This document shows positions 37,990 through 51,700 of a stretch of 64,000 nt of DNA, one piece after another (the first letter of the stretch is position 1; each line of letters starts with the position of its first letter). The notes under the pieces are model-generated. The model was not told the origin of the DNA and searched no databases. It worked only from the letters and a program-made list of their open reading frames with translations. Origin of the DNA: Lamellibrachia satsuma (Eukaryota > Annelida > Polychaeta > Sabellida > Siboglinidae). The stretch is taken from positions 3,994,560-4,058,559 of the forward strand of contig BSQZ01000059.1 in NCBI GenBank assembly GCA_033239005.1. Direction: 5' to 3'. The translations under genes were made by a program, and so were the position numbers.

Positions 37990-40590
37990 ATGGTCATGGA
38001 GTGCAACACTGTGCATGGTCATGGAGTACCACACTGTGCATGGTCATGGAGTACAACACTGTGCATGGTATTGGAGTACAACACTGTGCATGGTCATGGA
38101 GTACAACACTGTGCATGGTCATGGAGTACAACACTGTGCATGGTCATGGAGTACAACACTGTGCATGGTCATGGAGTACAACACTGTGCATGGTCTTGGA
38201 GTACAACACTGTGCATGGTCATTGAGTACAACACTGTGCATGGTCATGGAGTACAACACTGTGCATGGTCTTGGAGTGCAACACTGTGCATGGTCTTGGA
38301 GTACAACACTGTGCATGGTCATGGAGTGCAACACTGTGCATGGTCTTGGAGTACAACACTGTGCATGGTCATGGAGTGCAACACTGTGCATGGTCTTGGA
38401 GTGCAACACTGTGCATGGTCTTGGAGTACAACACTGTGCATGGTCTTGGAGTGCAACACTGTGCATGGTCATGGAGTGCAACACTGTGCATGGTCATGGA
38501 GTACAACACTGTGCATGGTCTTGGAGTACAACACTGTGCATGGTCTTGGAGTACAACACTGTGCATGGTCATGGAGTGCAACACTGTGCATGGTCATGGA
38601 GTACAACACTGTGCATGGTCATGGAGTACAACACTGTGCATGGTCATGGAGTACAACACTGTGCATGGTCATGGAGTGCAACACTGTGCATGGTCATGGA
38701 GTACAACACAGTGCATGGTCATGGAGTGCAACACTGTGCATGGTCTTGGAGTACAACACTGTGCATGGTCATGGAGTACAACACTGTGCATGGTCATGGA
38801 GTACAACACTGTGCATGGTCATGGAGTACAACACTGTGCATGGTCATGGAGTGCCACACTGTGCATGGTCATGGAGAACAACACTGTGCATGGTCAAGGA
38901 GTGCAACACTGTGCATGGTCATGGAGTACAACACTGTGCATGGTCATGGAGTACAACACTGTGCATGGTCATGGAGTACAACACTGTGCATGGTCATGGA
39001 GTACAACACTGTGCATGGTCATGGAGTACAACACTGTGCATGGTCTTGGAGTACAACACTGTGCATGGTCATGGAGTACAACACTGTGCATGGTCTTGGA
39101 GTACAACACTGTGCATGGTCATGGAGTACAACACTGTGCATGGTCATGGAGTACAACACTGTGCATGGTCATGGAGTACAACACTGTGCATGGTCTTGGA
39201 GTACAACACTGTGCATGGTCTTGGAGTACAACACTGTGCATGGTCATGGAATGCAACACTGTGCATGGTCATGGAGTACAACACTGTGCATGGTCATGGA
39301 GTGCAACACTGTGCATGGTCTTGGAGTACAACACTGTGCATGGTCATGGAGTACAACACTGTGCATGGTCATGGAGTGCAACACTGTGCATGGTCATGGA
39401 GTACAACACTGTGCATGGTCTTGGAGTACAACACTGTGCATGGTCATGGAGTACAACACTGTGCATGGTCTTGGAGTACAACACTGTGCATGGTCTTGGA
39501 GTACAACACTGTGCATGGTCTTGGAGTACAACACTGTGCATGGTCATGGAGTACAACACTGTGCATGGTCATGGAGTGCAACACTGTGCATGGTCTTGGA
39601 ATACAACACTGTGCATGGTCTTGGAGTACAACACTGTGCATGGTTATGGAGTACAACACTGTGCATGGTCATGGAGTACAACACTGTGCATGGTCATGGA
39701 GTGCAACACTGTGCATGGTCATGGAGTACAACACTGTGCATGGTCATGGAATGCCACACTGTGCATGGTCATGGAGTACAACACTGTGCATGGTCATGGA
39801 GTGCAACACTGTGCATGGTCTTGGAGTACAACACTGTGCATGGTCATGGAGTGCAACACTGTGCATGGTCTTGGAGTACAACACTGTGCATGGTCTTGGA
39901 GTGCAACACTGTGCATGGTCTTGGAGTACAACACTGTGCATGGTCATGGAGTGCAACACTGTGCATGGTCTTGGAGTACAACACTGTGCATGGTCATGGA
40001 GTACAACACTGTGCATGGTCATGGAGTACAACACTGTGCATGGTCATGGAGTACAACACTGTGCATGGTCTTGGAGTACAACACTGTGCATGGTCATGGA
40101 GTACAACACTGTGCATGGTCATGGAGTACAACACTGTGCATGGTCATGGAGTGCAACACTCTGCATGGTCATGGAGTACAACACTGTGCATGGTCATGGA
40201 GTGCAACACTGTGCATGGTCTTGGAGTACAACTCTCTGCATGGTCATGGAGTACAACACTGTGCATGATCTTGGAGAACAACACTTTGCATGGTCAAGGA
40301 GTACAACACTGTGCATGGTCATGGAGTGCAACACTGTGCATGGTCATGGAGTACAACACTGTGCATGGTCATGGAGTGCAACACTGTGCATGGTCATGGA
40401 GTACAACACTGTGCATGGTCTTGGAGTACAACACTGTGCATGGTCATGGAGTACAACACTGTGCATGGTCTTGGAGTACAACACTGTGCATGGTTATGGA
40501 GTACAACACTGTGCATGGTCATGGAGTACAACACTGTGCATGGTCTTGGAGTACAACACTGTGCATGGTCATGGAGTACAACACTGTGCA
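37990..40590 (+). repeat. Homogeneous satellite core 2
   Basis: Second run of near-identical four-type monomers. It is separated from core 1 by mixed sequence at 35280-37990 that contains diverged islands at about 36450-37000 and 37380-37990. Confidence 0.9.
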
Positions 40591-40599
40591 TGGTCTTGG

Positions 40600-43500
40600 A
40601 GAACAACACTGTGTATGGTTATGTAGAACAACACTGTGCATGGTCATGGAATACTGTGCATTGTCATTGGGTGCAACACTCTGTATGGTTTTGGAGTACA
40701 ACACTGTGCATGGTCTTGGATTACAACACTGTGTATGGTCTTCGAGTACAACACTGTGCATGGTCATGGAATACAACACAGTGCATGGTAATTGAGTGCA
40801 ACACTGTGCATGGTCTTGGAGTGCAACACTGTGCATGGTCTTGGAGTACAACACTGTGCATGGTCTTGTAGTGCAACACTGTGCATGGTCTTGGAGTTCA
40901 ACACTGTGCATGGTCTTGGAGTTCAACACTGTGCATGGTCTTGGAGTGCAACACTGTGCATGGTCTTGGAGTTCAACACTGTGCATGGTCATGGAGTGCA
41001 ACACTGCTCATGGTCTTGGAATACAACACTGTGCATTGTCGTGGAGAACAACACTATGTATGGTCATAGAGAACAACACTGAGCATTGTTATGGAGAACA
41101 ACACTGTGCATTGTCTTGGAGTACAATACTGTGCATGGTTATGGAATACAACACTGTGCATGGTCATGGAATACAACAAAGTGCATTTTAATTGAGTGCA
41201 ACACTGTGCATGGTCTTGGAGTGCAACACTGTCCATCGTCTTGGAGTACAACACTGTGCATGGTCTTGGAGTACATCACCCTTCATGTTCATGGAATGCA
41301 GCACTGTGCATGGTCTTGGAGTACAACACTGTGCATGTTCATGGAATTCACACAGTGCATTGTCACGGAGTACAACACTGTGCATGGTCTTGGAGTTCAA
41401 CACTGTGCATGGTAATGGAGTACAACACTGTGCATGGTCTTGGAGTGCAACACTGTGCATGTTCTTGGAGTTCAACACTGTGCATAGTCATGGAATGCCA
41501 CGCTGTGCATTGTCATGGAGTACAACACTGTGCATGATCATGGAATGCAACATTGTGCATTGTCTTGGAGTACAACACTGTGCATGGTCATGGAGAACAA
41601 AACTGTGCATGGTCATGGAGTGCAACACTCTCCATAGTCATGGAGTACAACACAGTTCATGGTCATGGTTTGCATCACTCTGTATGTTCTTGGAGTATAA
41701 CATTGCGTATGGTCATGGAGTACAACACTGTGCATGGGCATGGAGTGCAACACTGTGCATGGTCTTGGAGTACAACTAACTGCATGGTCGTGGAGTACAA
41801 CCCTGTGCATGTTCTTTGAGAACAACACTTTGCAAGGTCAAGGAGTACAACAATGTTTATGTTCATGGAGCGCAACTCTCTGCTTGGTCATGGAGTACAA
41901 CACTTTGCATAGTCATGGAATTCAACACTGTGCATGGTCATAGAATGCCACAATGTGTATGGTCATGGAGTACAACACTCTGCGTGTTGATGGAGTGCAA
42001 CATATTACAAGGTCTTGGAGTACAACCCTGTGCATGGTCATGGAGTACAAAACTTTGCATGGTCTTGCAGTACACACCGTGCATGGTCATGGAGTACAAC
42101 ACTCTGCATGGTCTTGGAGAACAACACTGTGTAAGGTTATGGAGAACAACACTGTGAATGGTCTTGGAGTAAAACACTGTGCATGATTATGAAGTACAAC
42201 ACTGTGCATGATCATGGAATACAACACTGTGCATGGTCACGGAATGCCACAATGTGCATAATCATGGAGTACAATACTGTGCATGGTCATGGAGTGCAAC
42301 ACTGTGCATGGTCTTGGAGTACAACACTGTGCATGGTCTTGGAGTACAACACTGTGCATGGTCATGGAATAAAAAACTGTGCGTGGTAACTGAGTGGAAA
42401 CTCTGCATGGTCTTGGAGTACAACACTGTGCATGGTCTTGGAGTACAACACTGTGCATGGTCTTGGAGTACAACACTTTGCATGTTTATGGAGTACAACA
42501 CCGTGCATGGTCATGGAGTACAACATTCTGCATGGTCTTGGAGAACAACACTCTGTATGGTTATGGAGAACAACACTGTGAATGGTCTTGGAGTACAACA
42601 CTCTGCATGGTTGTGGAGAACAACACTGTGCATGGTCATAGAGTACAACACTGAGAATGGTTATGGAGAACAACACATTGCATGTTCATGCAGTACAACA
42701 CATGGTCTTGGAGTACAAAACTGTGCATGGTCATGGAATACAACACTGTGCATGGCCTTAGAGTTCAACACTGCGCATTGTATTGGAGTACAACTCTGTG
42801 CATGGTATTGGAGTGCAACACTGTGCATGGTCATGGAATGCAACACTCTGCATGCTCTAGGAATACAAGTACATGGTTATGCGCATTGTGCACTGTGCAT
42901 GGTCATGCAATACCACATTGTGCATTGTCATGGAGTACAACAATATGCATGGTCATGGAGTTCAATACTGTGCATGGCATTGGAGTACAACACTGCGCAT
43001 GGTCATGGAGTACAACACTGTGCAAGGTCATGGAATGCACACAGTGCATGGTCATGGAGTACAACACTGTGCATGGATTTGGAGTGCAAAACTTGGCATG
43101 GTTTTGGAGTACAACACTCTGCATTGTCTTGGAGTGCAACACTGTGCATTGTCACGGAATGTCACACTGTTCATTGTCATGGAGTAGAAAACTGTGCATG
43201 GTCATGGAGTGCAACATTGTGCATGGTCAAGGAGTACAACACTGTGAATAGTCATGGAGTATAACACTCTGCATTTGCTTGGAGTGCAACAATGTTCATG
43301 GTCTTGGAGTAAAACTCTCTGCATGGTCATGGAGTACAACACTGTGCATGATCTTGGAGAACAACACTTTGCAAGGTCAAGGAGTACAACACTGTGCATG
43401 TTCATGGAGTGCAACTCTGTGCTTGGTCATGGAGTACAACACTATGCAAGGTCATGGAGTTCCCAATAGTGCATGGTCATGGAGAACAACACTGTGCATG

Positions 43501-44170
43501 GTCTTGTTGTACAACACTGTGCATGGTCTTGGAGTGCAACACTGTGCGTCATCATGGGGTGCAACACTATACATGGTCTTGGAATACAAATTTTGCATAG
43601 TCTTGGAGAACAACACTGTGTATGGTTATGAAGAACAACACTGTGAATGGTCTTGAAGTACAACACTGTGCATGGTCATGGAGTACAACACTGTGCATGG
43701 TCATGGAATGAACACAGTGTGTGTTCGTGGAGTACAACACTGTGCATGGTCTTGGAGTGCAACACTGTGCATGATTATGGAGTACAACACTGTGCCTGGT
43801 TATGGATTACAACACTGTTCTTGGTCTTTGAGTGCAACACTGTGCATGCTCTTGGAGTACAACACTGTGCATGGTCATGGAATGCCACACTGTGCATTGT
43901 CATGGAGAAAAGCACTGTGCATGGGCATGGAGTGCAACACTGTGCATGATCTTGGAGAACAACACGGTACAAAGTCAGGGAGAACAACACTGTGCATGGA
44001 ACTGGAGTACAACATTGTGCATGCTCATATAGTGCATCACTGTGCATGGTCTTGGAGAACAACACTGTGCATGGTTATGGAATACAACTCTGTGCATGGT
44101 CATGGAGTACAACACTCTGCATGGTCATGGAGAACAACACTCTGCATTGTCATGGACAACAAAACTGTGC
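40600..44170 (+). repeat. Diverged satellite before the orientation switch
   Basis: Variant-rich monomers, including irregular-length ones. Near 42690 about nine bases are missing (CAGTACAACACATGG). Near 42860-42905 the register is disturbed (GTACATGGTTATGCGCATTG). The orientation switch follows at 44170. On the other side homogeneous monomers begin within about 150 bases, so the two flanks of the switch are very different in age. Confidence 0.88.
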
Positions 44171-44283
44171 AAGACCATGCACAGTGATGCACTATATGAG
44201 CATTCGCAATGTTGTACTCCAACTCCATGCACAGTGTTGTACTCCCTGACTTTGCACAGTGTTTTTGTCCAAGATCATACACA
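43941..44283. repeat. Orientation-switch hinge with mirrored cassette
   Basis: A five-monomer cassette of rare variants occurs forward at about 43941-44053: GATCTTGGAGAAC, AAAGTCAGGGAG, GGAACTGGAG, CTCATATAGTGCATCAC. It occurs in reverse order and complement at 44171-44283. The 117 bases between the two copies are forward satellite. The mirrored copies differ at several bases, so this is an imperfect inverted repeat. A third copy, in reverse orientation, lies at about 63728-63840. Confidence 0.87.
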
Positions 44284-45544
44284 GTATTGTACTCCATGAC
44301 TACGCACTGTGTGCACTCCATGACCATGCACAGTGTTGTACTCCATGACCATGCACAGTGTTGTACTCCAAGACCATGCACAGTGTTGTACTCCATGACC
44401 ATGCACAGTGTTGTACTCCATGACCATGCACAGTGTGGCATTCCATGACCATGCACAGTGTTGTACTCCAAGACCATGCACAGTGTTGTACTCCATGACC
44501 ATGCACAGTGTTGTACTCCATGACCATGCACAGTGTTGTATTCCATGACCATGCACAGTGTTGTACTCCAAGACCATGCACAGTGTTGCACTCCATGACC
44601 ATGCACAGTGTTGTACTCCAAGACCATGCACAGTGTTGTACTCCAAGACCATGCACAGTGTTGTACTCCATGACCATGCACAGTGTTGTACTCCATGACC
44701 ATGCACAGTGTTGTACTCCATAACCATGCACAGTGTTGTACTCCAAGACCATGCACAGTGTTGCACTCCATGACCATGCACAGTGTTGTACTCCATGACC
44801 ATGCACAGTGTTGTACTCCATGACCATGCACAGTGTTGTACTCCATGACCATGCACAGTGTTGTACTCCATGACCATGCACAGTGTTGTACTCCATGACC
44901 ATGCACAGTGTTGTACTCCATGACCATGCACAGTGTTGTACTCCATGACCATGCACAGTGTTGTACTCCATGACCATGCACAGTGTTGTACTCCAAGACC
45001 ATGCACAGTGTTGCACTCCATGACCATGCACAGTGTTGTACTCCATGACCATGCACAGTGTTGTACTCCATGACCATGCACAGTGTTGTACTCCAAGACC
45101 ATGCACAGTGTTGTTCTCCATGACCATGCACAGTGTTGTACTCCAAGACCATGCACAGTGTTGTATTCCAAGACCATGCACAGTGTTGCACTCCATGACC
45201 ATGCACAGTGTTGAACTCCAAGACCATGCACAGTGTTGCACTCCATGACCATGCACAGTGTTGTACTCCAAGACCATGCACAGTGTTGCACTCCATGACC
45301 ATGCACAGTGTTGTACTCCATGACCATGCACAGTGTGGCATTCCATGACCATGCACAGTGTTGTACTCCAAGACCATGCACAGTGTTGCATTCCATGACC
45401 ATGCACAGTGTTGTACTCCATGACCATGCACAGTGTTGTACTCCAAGACCATGCACAGTGTTGTACTCCATGACCATGCACAGTGTTGTACTCCATGACC
45501 ATGCACAGTGTTGTACTCCAAGACCATGCACAGTATTGTATTCC

Positions 45545-45760
45545 AAGACCATGCACAGTGTTGCACCCCAAGACCATGCACAATGATGCACTCCAATACC
45601 AAACACAGTGTTATTCTCCATAACCATGAACTGTGTTCTACCCTATGAACTTGCACAGCATTGTTCTCCACGACCATGCACAGTGTTGTACTCCATAACC
45701 ATGGACAGTTTTATACTCCATGACCATGCACATTGTGGCATTCCATGACCATGCACTGTG
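45545..45760 (-). repeat. Variant cassette shared with 54625-54760
   Basis: Rare forms GCACCCCAAGACC, CAATGATGCACTCCAATA, TTATTCTCCATAACC and CTATGAACTTGCACAG follow one another here and again at 54625-54760. The separation is 9079 bases at the CACCCCAAG marker. Both orientations of reading agree, so this is a direct duplication within the reverse-oriented array. Confidence 0.85.
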
Positions 45761-48700
45761 TTGTACTCCATGACCATGCACAGTGTTGCACTCCATGACC
45801 ATGCACAGTGTTGTACTCCATGACCATGCACAGTGTTGCACTCCATGACCATGCACAGTGTTGTACTCCAAGACCATGCACAGTGTTGCACTCCATGACC
45901 ATGCACAGTGTTGTACTCCATGACCATGCACAGTGTTGTACTCCAAGACCATGCACAGTGTTGCACTCCATGACCATGCACAGTGTTGTACTCCAAGACC
46001 ATGCACAGTGTTGCACTCCATGACCATGCACAGTGTTGTACTCCATGACCATGCACAGTGTTGTACTCCATGACCATGCACAGTGTTGTACTCCATGACC
46101 ATGCACAGTGTTGTACTCCATGACCATGCACAGTGTTGTACTCCATGACCATGCACAGTGTTGTACTCCATGACCATGCACAGTGTTGTACTCCAAGACC
46201 ATGCACAGTGTTGCACTCCATGACCATGCACAGTGTTGTACTCCAAGACCATGCACAGTGTTGCACTCCATGACCATGCACAGTGTTGTACTCCAAGACC
46301 ATGCACAGTGTTGTATTCCATGACCATGCACAGTGTTGTACTCCAAGACCATGCACAGTGTTGTACTCCATGACCATGCACAGTGTTGTACTCCAAGACC
46401 ATGCACAGTGTTGTACTCCATGACCATGCACAGTGTTGTACTCCAAGACCATGCACAGTGTTGTACTCCAAGACCATGCACAGTGTTGCACTCCATGACC
46501 ATGCACAGTGTTGTACTCCATGACCATGCACAGTGTTGTACTCCAAGACCATGCACAGTGTTGTACTCCATGACCATGCACAGTGTTGTACTCCAAGACC
46601 ATGCACAGTGTTGCACTCCATGACCATGCACAGTGTTGCACTCAATGACCATGCACAGTGTTGTACTCCATGACCATGCACAGTGTTGTACTCCATGACC
46701 ATGCACAGTGTTGTACTCCAAGACCATGCACAGTGTTGTACTCCATGACCATGCACAGTGTTGTACTCCATGACCATGCACAGTGTTGTACTCCAAGACC
46801 ATGCACAGTGTTGCACTCCAAGACCATGCACAGTGTTGCACTCCATGACCATGCACAGTGTTGTACTCCATGACCATGCACAGTGTTGTACTCCAAGACC
46901 ATGCACAGTGTTGTACTCCATGACCATGCACAGTGTTGTACTCCATGACCATGCACAGTGTTGTACTCCATGACCATGCACAGTGTTGTACTCCATGACC
47001 ATGCACAGTGTTGTACTCCATGACCATGCACAGTGTTGTACTCCAAGACCATGCACAGTGTTGTACTCCATGACCATGCACAGTGTTGTACTCCAAGACC
47101 ATGCACAGTGTTGCACTCAATGACCATGCACAGTGTTGCACTCCAAGACCATGCACAGTGTTGCACTCCAAGACCATGCACAGTGTTGCACTCCAAGACC
47201 ATGCACAGTGTTGCACTCCATGACCATGCACAGTTTTGTATTCCATGACCATGCACAGTGTTGTACTCCATGACCATGCACAGTGTTGTACTCCATGACC
47301 ATGCACAGTGTTGCATTCCATGACCATGCACAGTGTTGTACTCCATGACCATGCACAGTGTTGTACTCCAAGACCATGCACAGTGTTGCACTCCATGACC
47401 ATGCACAGTGTTGTATTCCATGACCATGCACAGTGTTGTACTCAATGACCATGCACAGTGTTGTACTCCATGACCATGCACAGTGTTGTACTCCGTGACC
47501 ATGCACAGTATTGTACTCCAAGACCATGCACAGTGTTGTACTCAATGACCATGCACGGTGTTGTACTCAATAACCATGCACAGTGTTGTACTCCAAGACC
47601 ATGCACAGTGTTGTACTCCATGACCATGCACTGTGTTGCACTCCATGACCATGCACCGTGTTGTACTCCATGACCATGCACAGTGTTGTACTTCAAGACC
47701 ATGCACAGTGTTGTTCTCCATGACCATGCACAGTGTTGTACTCCAAGACCATGCACAGTGTTGTACTCCAAGACCATGCACAGTGTTGTACTCCGAGACC
47801 ATGCACAGTGTTGTACTCCATGACCATGCACAGTGTTGCACTCCATGACCATGCACAGTGTTGTACTCCATGACCATGCACAGTGTTGTACTCCATGACC
47901 ATGCACAGTGTTGTACTCCATGACCATGCACAGTGTTGTACTCCAAGACCATGCACAGTGTTGTACTCCATGACCATGCACAGTGTTGGCACTCCATGAC
48001 CATGCACAGTGTTGTACTCCATGACCATGCACAGTGTTGTACTCCAAGACCATGCACAGTGTTGTACTCCATGACCATGCACAGTGTTGTACTCCAAGAC
48101 CATGCACAGTGTTGTACTCCATGACCATGCACAGTGTTGTACTCCATGACCATGCACAGTGTTGTACTCCAAGACCATGCACAGTGTTGCACTCCATGAC
48201 CATGCACAGTGTTGTACTCCATGACCATGCACAGTGTTGTACTCCAAGACCATGCACAGTGTTGTACTCCATGACCATGCACAGTGTTGTACTCCATGAC
48301 CATGCACAGTGTTGCACTCCATGACCATGCACAATGTTGTACTCCAAGACCATGCACAGTGTTGTATTCCATGACCATGCACAGTGTTGTACTCCATGAC
48401 CATGCACAGTGTTGCACTCCATGACCATGCACAGTGTTGTACTCCATGACCATGCACAGTGTTGTACTCCATGACCATGCACAGTGTTGCACTCCATGAC
48501 CATGCACAGTGTTGTACTCTATGACCATGCACAGTGTTGTACTCCAAGACCATGCACAGTGTTGTACTCCAAGACCATGCACAGTGTTGTACTCCAAGAC
48601 CATGCACAGTGTTGCACTCCATGACCATGCACAGTGTTGTACTCCATGACCATGCACAGTGTTGTACTCCATGACCATGCACAGTGTTGTACTCCAAGAC

Positions 48701-51700
48701 CATGCACAGTGTTGCACTCCATGACCATGCACAGTGTTGTACTCCATGACCATGCACAGTGTTGTATTCCAAGACCATGCACAGTGTTGTACTCCATGAC
48801 CATGCACAGTGTTGTACTCCAAGACCATGCACAGTGTTGTACTCCATGACCATGCACAGTGTTGTACTCCAAGACCATGCACAGTGTTGCACTCCATGAC
48901 CATGCACAGTGTTGTACTCCATGACCATGCACAGTGTTGTACTCCAAGACCATGCACAGTGTTGCACTCCATGACCATGCACAGTGTTGTACTCCATGAC
49001 CATGCACAGTGTTGTACTCCATGACCATGCACAGTGTTGTACTCCAAGACCATGCACAGTGTTGTACTCCATGACCATGCACAGTGTTGTTCTCCATGAC
49101 CATGCACAGTGTTGTACTCCAAGACCATGCACAGTGTTGTACTCCATGACCATGCACAGTGTTGTACTCCAAGACCATGCACAGTGTTGTACTCCATGAC
49201 CATGCACAGTGTTGTACTCCATGACCATGCACAGTGTTGTACTCCATGACCATGCACAGTGTTGTACTCCAAGACCATGCACAGTGTTGTACTCCATGAC
49301 CATGCACAGTGTTGTACTCCATGACCATGCACAGTGTTGTACTCCAAGACCATGCACAGTGTTGTTCTCCATAACCATGCACAGTGTTGTACTCCATGAC
49401 CATGCACAGTGTTGTACTCCATGACCATGCACAGTGTTGTATTCCAAGACCATGCACAGTGTTGCACTCCATGACCATGCACAGTGTTGCACTCCAAGAC
49501 CATGCACAGTGTTGCACTCCAAGACCATGCACAGTGTTGTACTCCAAGACCATGCACAGTGTTGTACACCATGACCATGCACAGTGTTGTACTCCATAAC
49601 CATGCACAGTGTTGTACTCCATGACCATGCACAGTGTTGTACTCCAAGACCATGCACAGTGTTGTACTCCATGACCATGCACAGTGTTGTACTCCATGAC
49701 CATGCACAGTGTTGTACTCCATGACCATGCACAGTGTTGTACTCCAAGACCATGCACAGTGTTGTACTCCATGACCATGCACAGTGTTGTACTCCAAGAC
49801 CATGCACAGTGTTGTATTCCAAGACCATGCACAGTGTTGTACTCCATGACCATGCACAGTGTTGTACTCCAAGACCATGCACAGTGTTGTACTCCATGAC
49901 CATGCACAGTGTTGTACTCCAAGACCATGCACAGTGTTGTACTCCAAGACCATGCACAGTGTTGTACTCCATGACCATGCACAGCAGTGTTGTACTCCAT
50001 GACCATGCACAGTGTTGTACTCCAAGACCATGCACAGTGTTGTACTCCATGACCATGCACAGTGTTGTACTCCATGACCATGCACAGTGTTGTACTCCAT
50101 GACCATGCACAGTGTTGTACTCCAAGACCATGCACAGTGTTGTACTCCATGACCATGCACAGTGTTGTACTCCATGACCATGCACAGTGTTGCACTCCAT
50201 GACCATGCACAGTGTTGTACTCCAAGACCATGCACAGTGTTGTACTCCAAGACCATGCACAGTGTTGTACTCCATGACCATGCACAGTGTTGTACTCCAT
50301 GACCATGCACAGTGTTGTATTCCATGACCATGCACAGTGTTGTACTCCAAGACCATGCACAGTGTTGTACTCCAAGACCATGCACAGTGTTGTACTCCAA
50401 GACCATGCACAGTGTTGTACTCCATGACCATGCACAGTGTTGCACTCCATGACCATGCACAGTGTTGTACTCCATGACCATGCACAGTGTTGTACTCCAA
50501 GACCATGCACAGTGTTGCACTCCATGACCATGCACAGTGTTGTACTCCATGACCATGCACAGTGTTGCACTCCATGACCATGCACAGTGTTGTACTCCAT
50601 GACCATGCACAGTGTTGTACTCCATGACCATGCACAGTGTTGTACTCCAAGACCATGCACAGTGTTGTACTCCATGACCATGCACAGTTTTATACTCCAT
50701 GACCATGCACAGTGTTGCATTCCATGACCATGCACAGTGTTGTACTCCAAGACCATGCACAGCGATACATTCCATGACCATGCACAGTGTTGTACTCCAT
50801 GACCATGCACAGTGTTGTATTCCAAGTCCATGCACAGTGTTGCACTCAATGACCATGCACAGTATTGTACTCCATGATTATGAACAGTGTGGCATTCCAT
50901 GACCATGCACATTGTTGTACTCCATGACCATGTACAGTGTGGCATTCCATGACCATGCACATTGTTGCACTCCATGAACATGCACAGTGTTGTACTCCAA
51001 GACCATGCACAGTGTTGCACTCCAAGACCATGCACAGTGTTGTACTCCATGACCATGCACAGTGTTGTACTCCAAGACCATGCACAGTGTTGTACTCCAA
51101 GACCATGCTCAGTGTTGTACTCCAAGACCATGCACAGTGTTGTACTCCATGACCATGCACAGTGTTGTACTCCATGACCATGCACAGTGTTGTACTCCAC
51201 GACCATGCACAGTGTTGTACTCCATGACCATGCACAGTGTTGTACTCCATGACCATGCACAGTGTTGTACTCCATGACCATGCACAGTGTTGTACTCCAA
51301 GACCATGCACAGTGTTGTACTCCATGACCATGCACAGTGTTGTACTCCATGACCATGCACAGTGTTGTACTCCAAGACCATGCACAGTGTTGTACTCCAA
51401 GACCATGCACAGTGTTGCACTCCATGACCATGCACAGTGTTGCACTCCATGACCATGCACAGTGTTGTACTCCATGACCATGCACAGTGTTGTACTCCAT
51501 GACCATGCACAGTGTTGTACTCCAAGACCATGCACAGTGTTGCACTCCATGACCATGCACAGTGTTGTACTCCATGACCATGCACAGTGTTGTACTCCAT
51601 GACCATGCACAGTGTTGTACTCCAAGACCATGCACAGTGTTGTACTCCATGACCATGCACAGTGTTGTACTCCATGACCATGCACAGTGTTGTACTCCAT

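Larger units (their letters stand above)
16942..44170 (+). repeat. 25-bp satellite array, forward orientation (about 1,090 monomers)
   Basis: Uninterrupted tandem repeat of a 25-base monomer that can be read as CATGGTCATGG, then AGTACAAC, then ACTGTG. The consensus has two CATG, one TGCA and one GTAC, no CpG, and no stop triplet on this strand in any frame. I see no transposon or other foreign sequence in 27 kb. Monomers are near-identical in some stretches (26150-35280 with breaks; 37990-40590) and diverged in others. The two commonest variants are TCATGG/TCTTGG and GAGTAC/GAGTGC. Occasional 23-28-base monomers shift the frame. Such arrays are typical of heterochromatin, but no chromosomal position can be read from the sequence. 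Confidence 0.98.
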
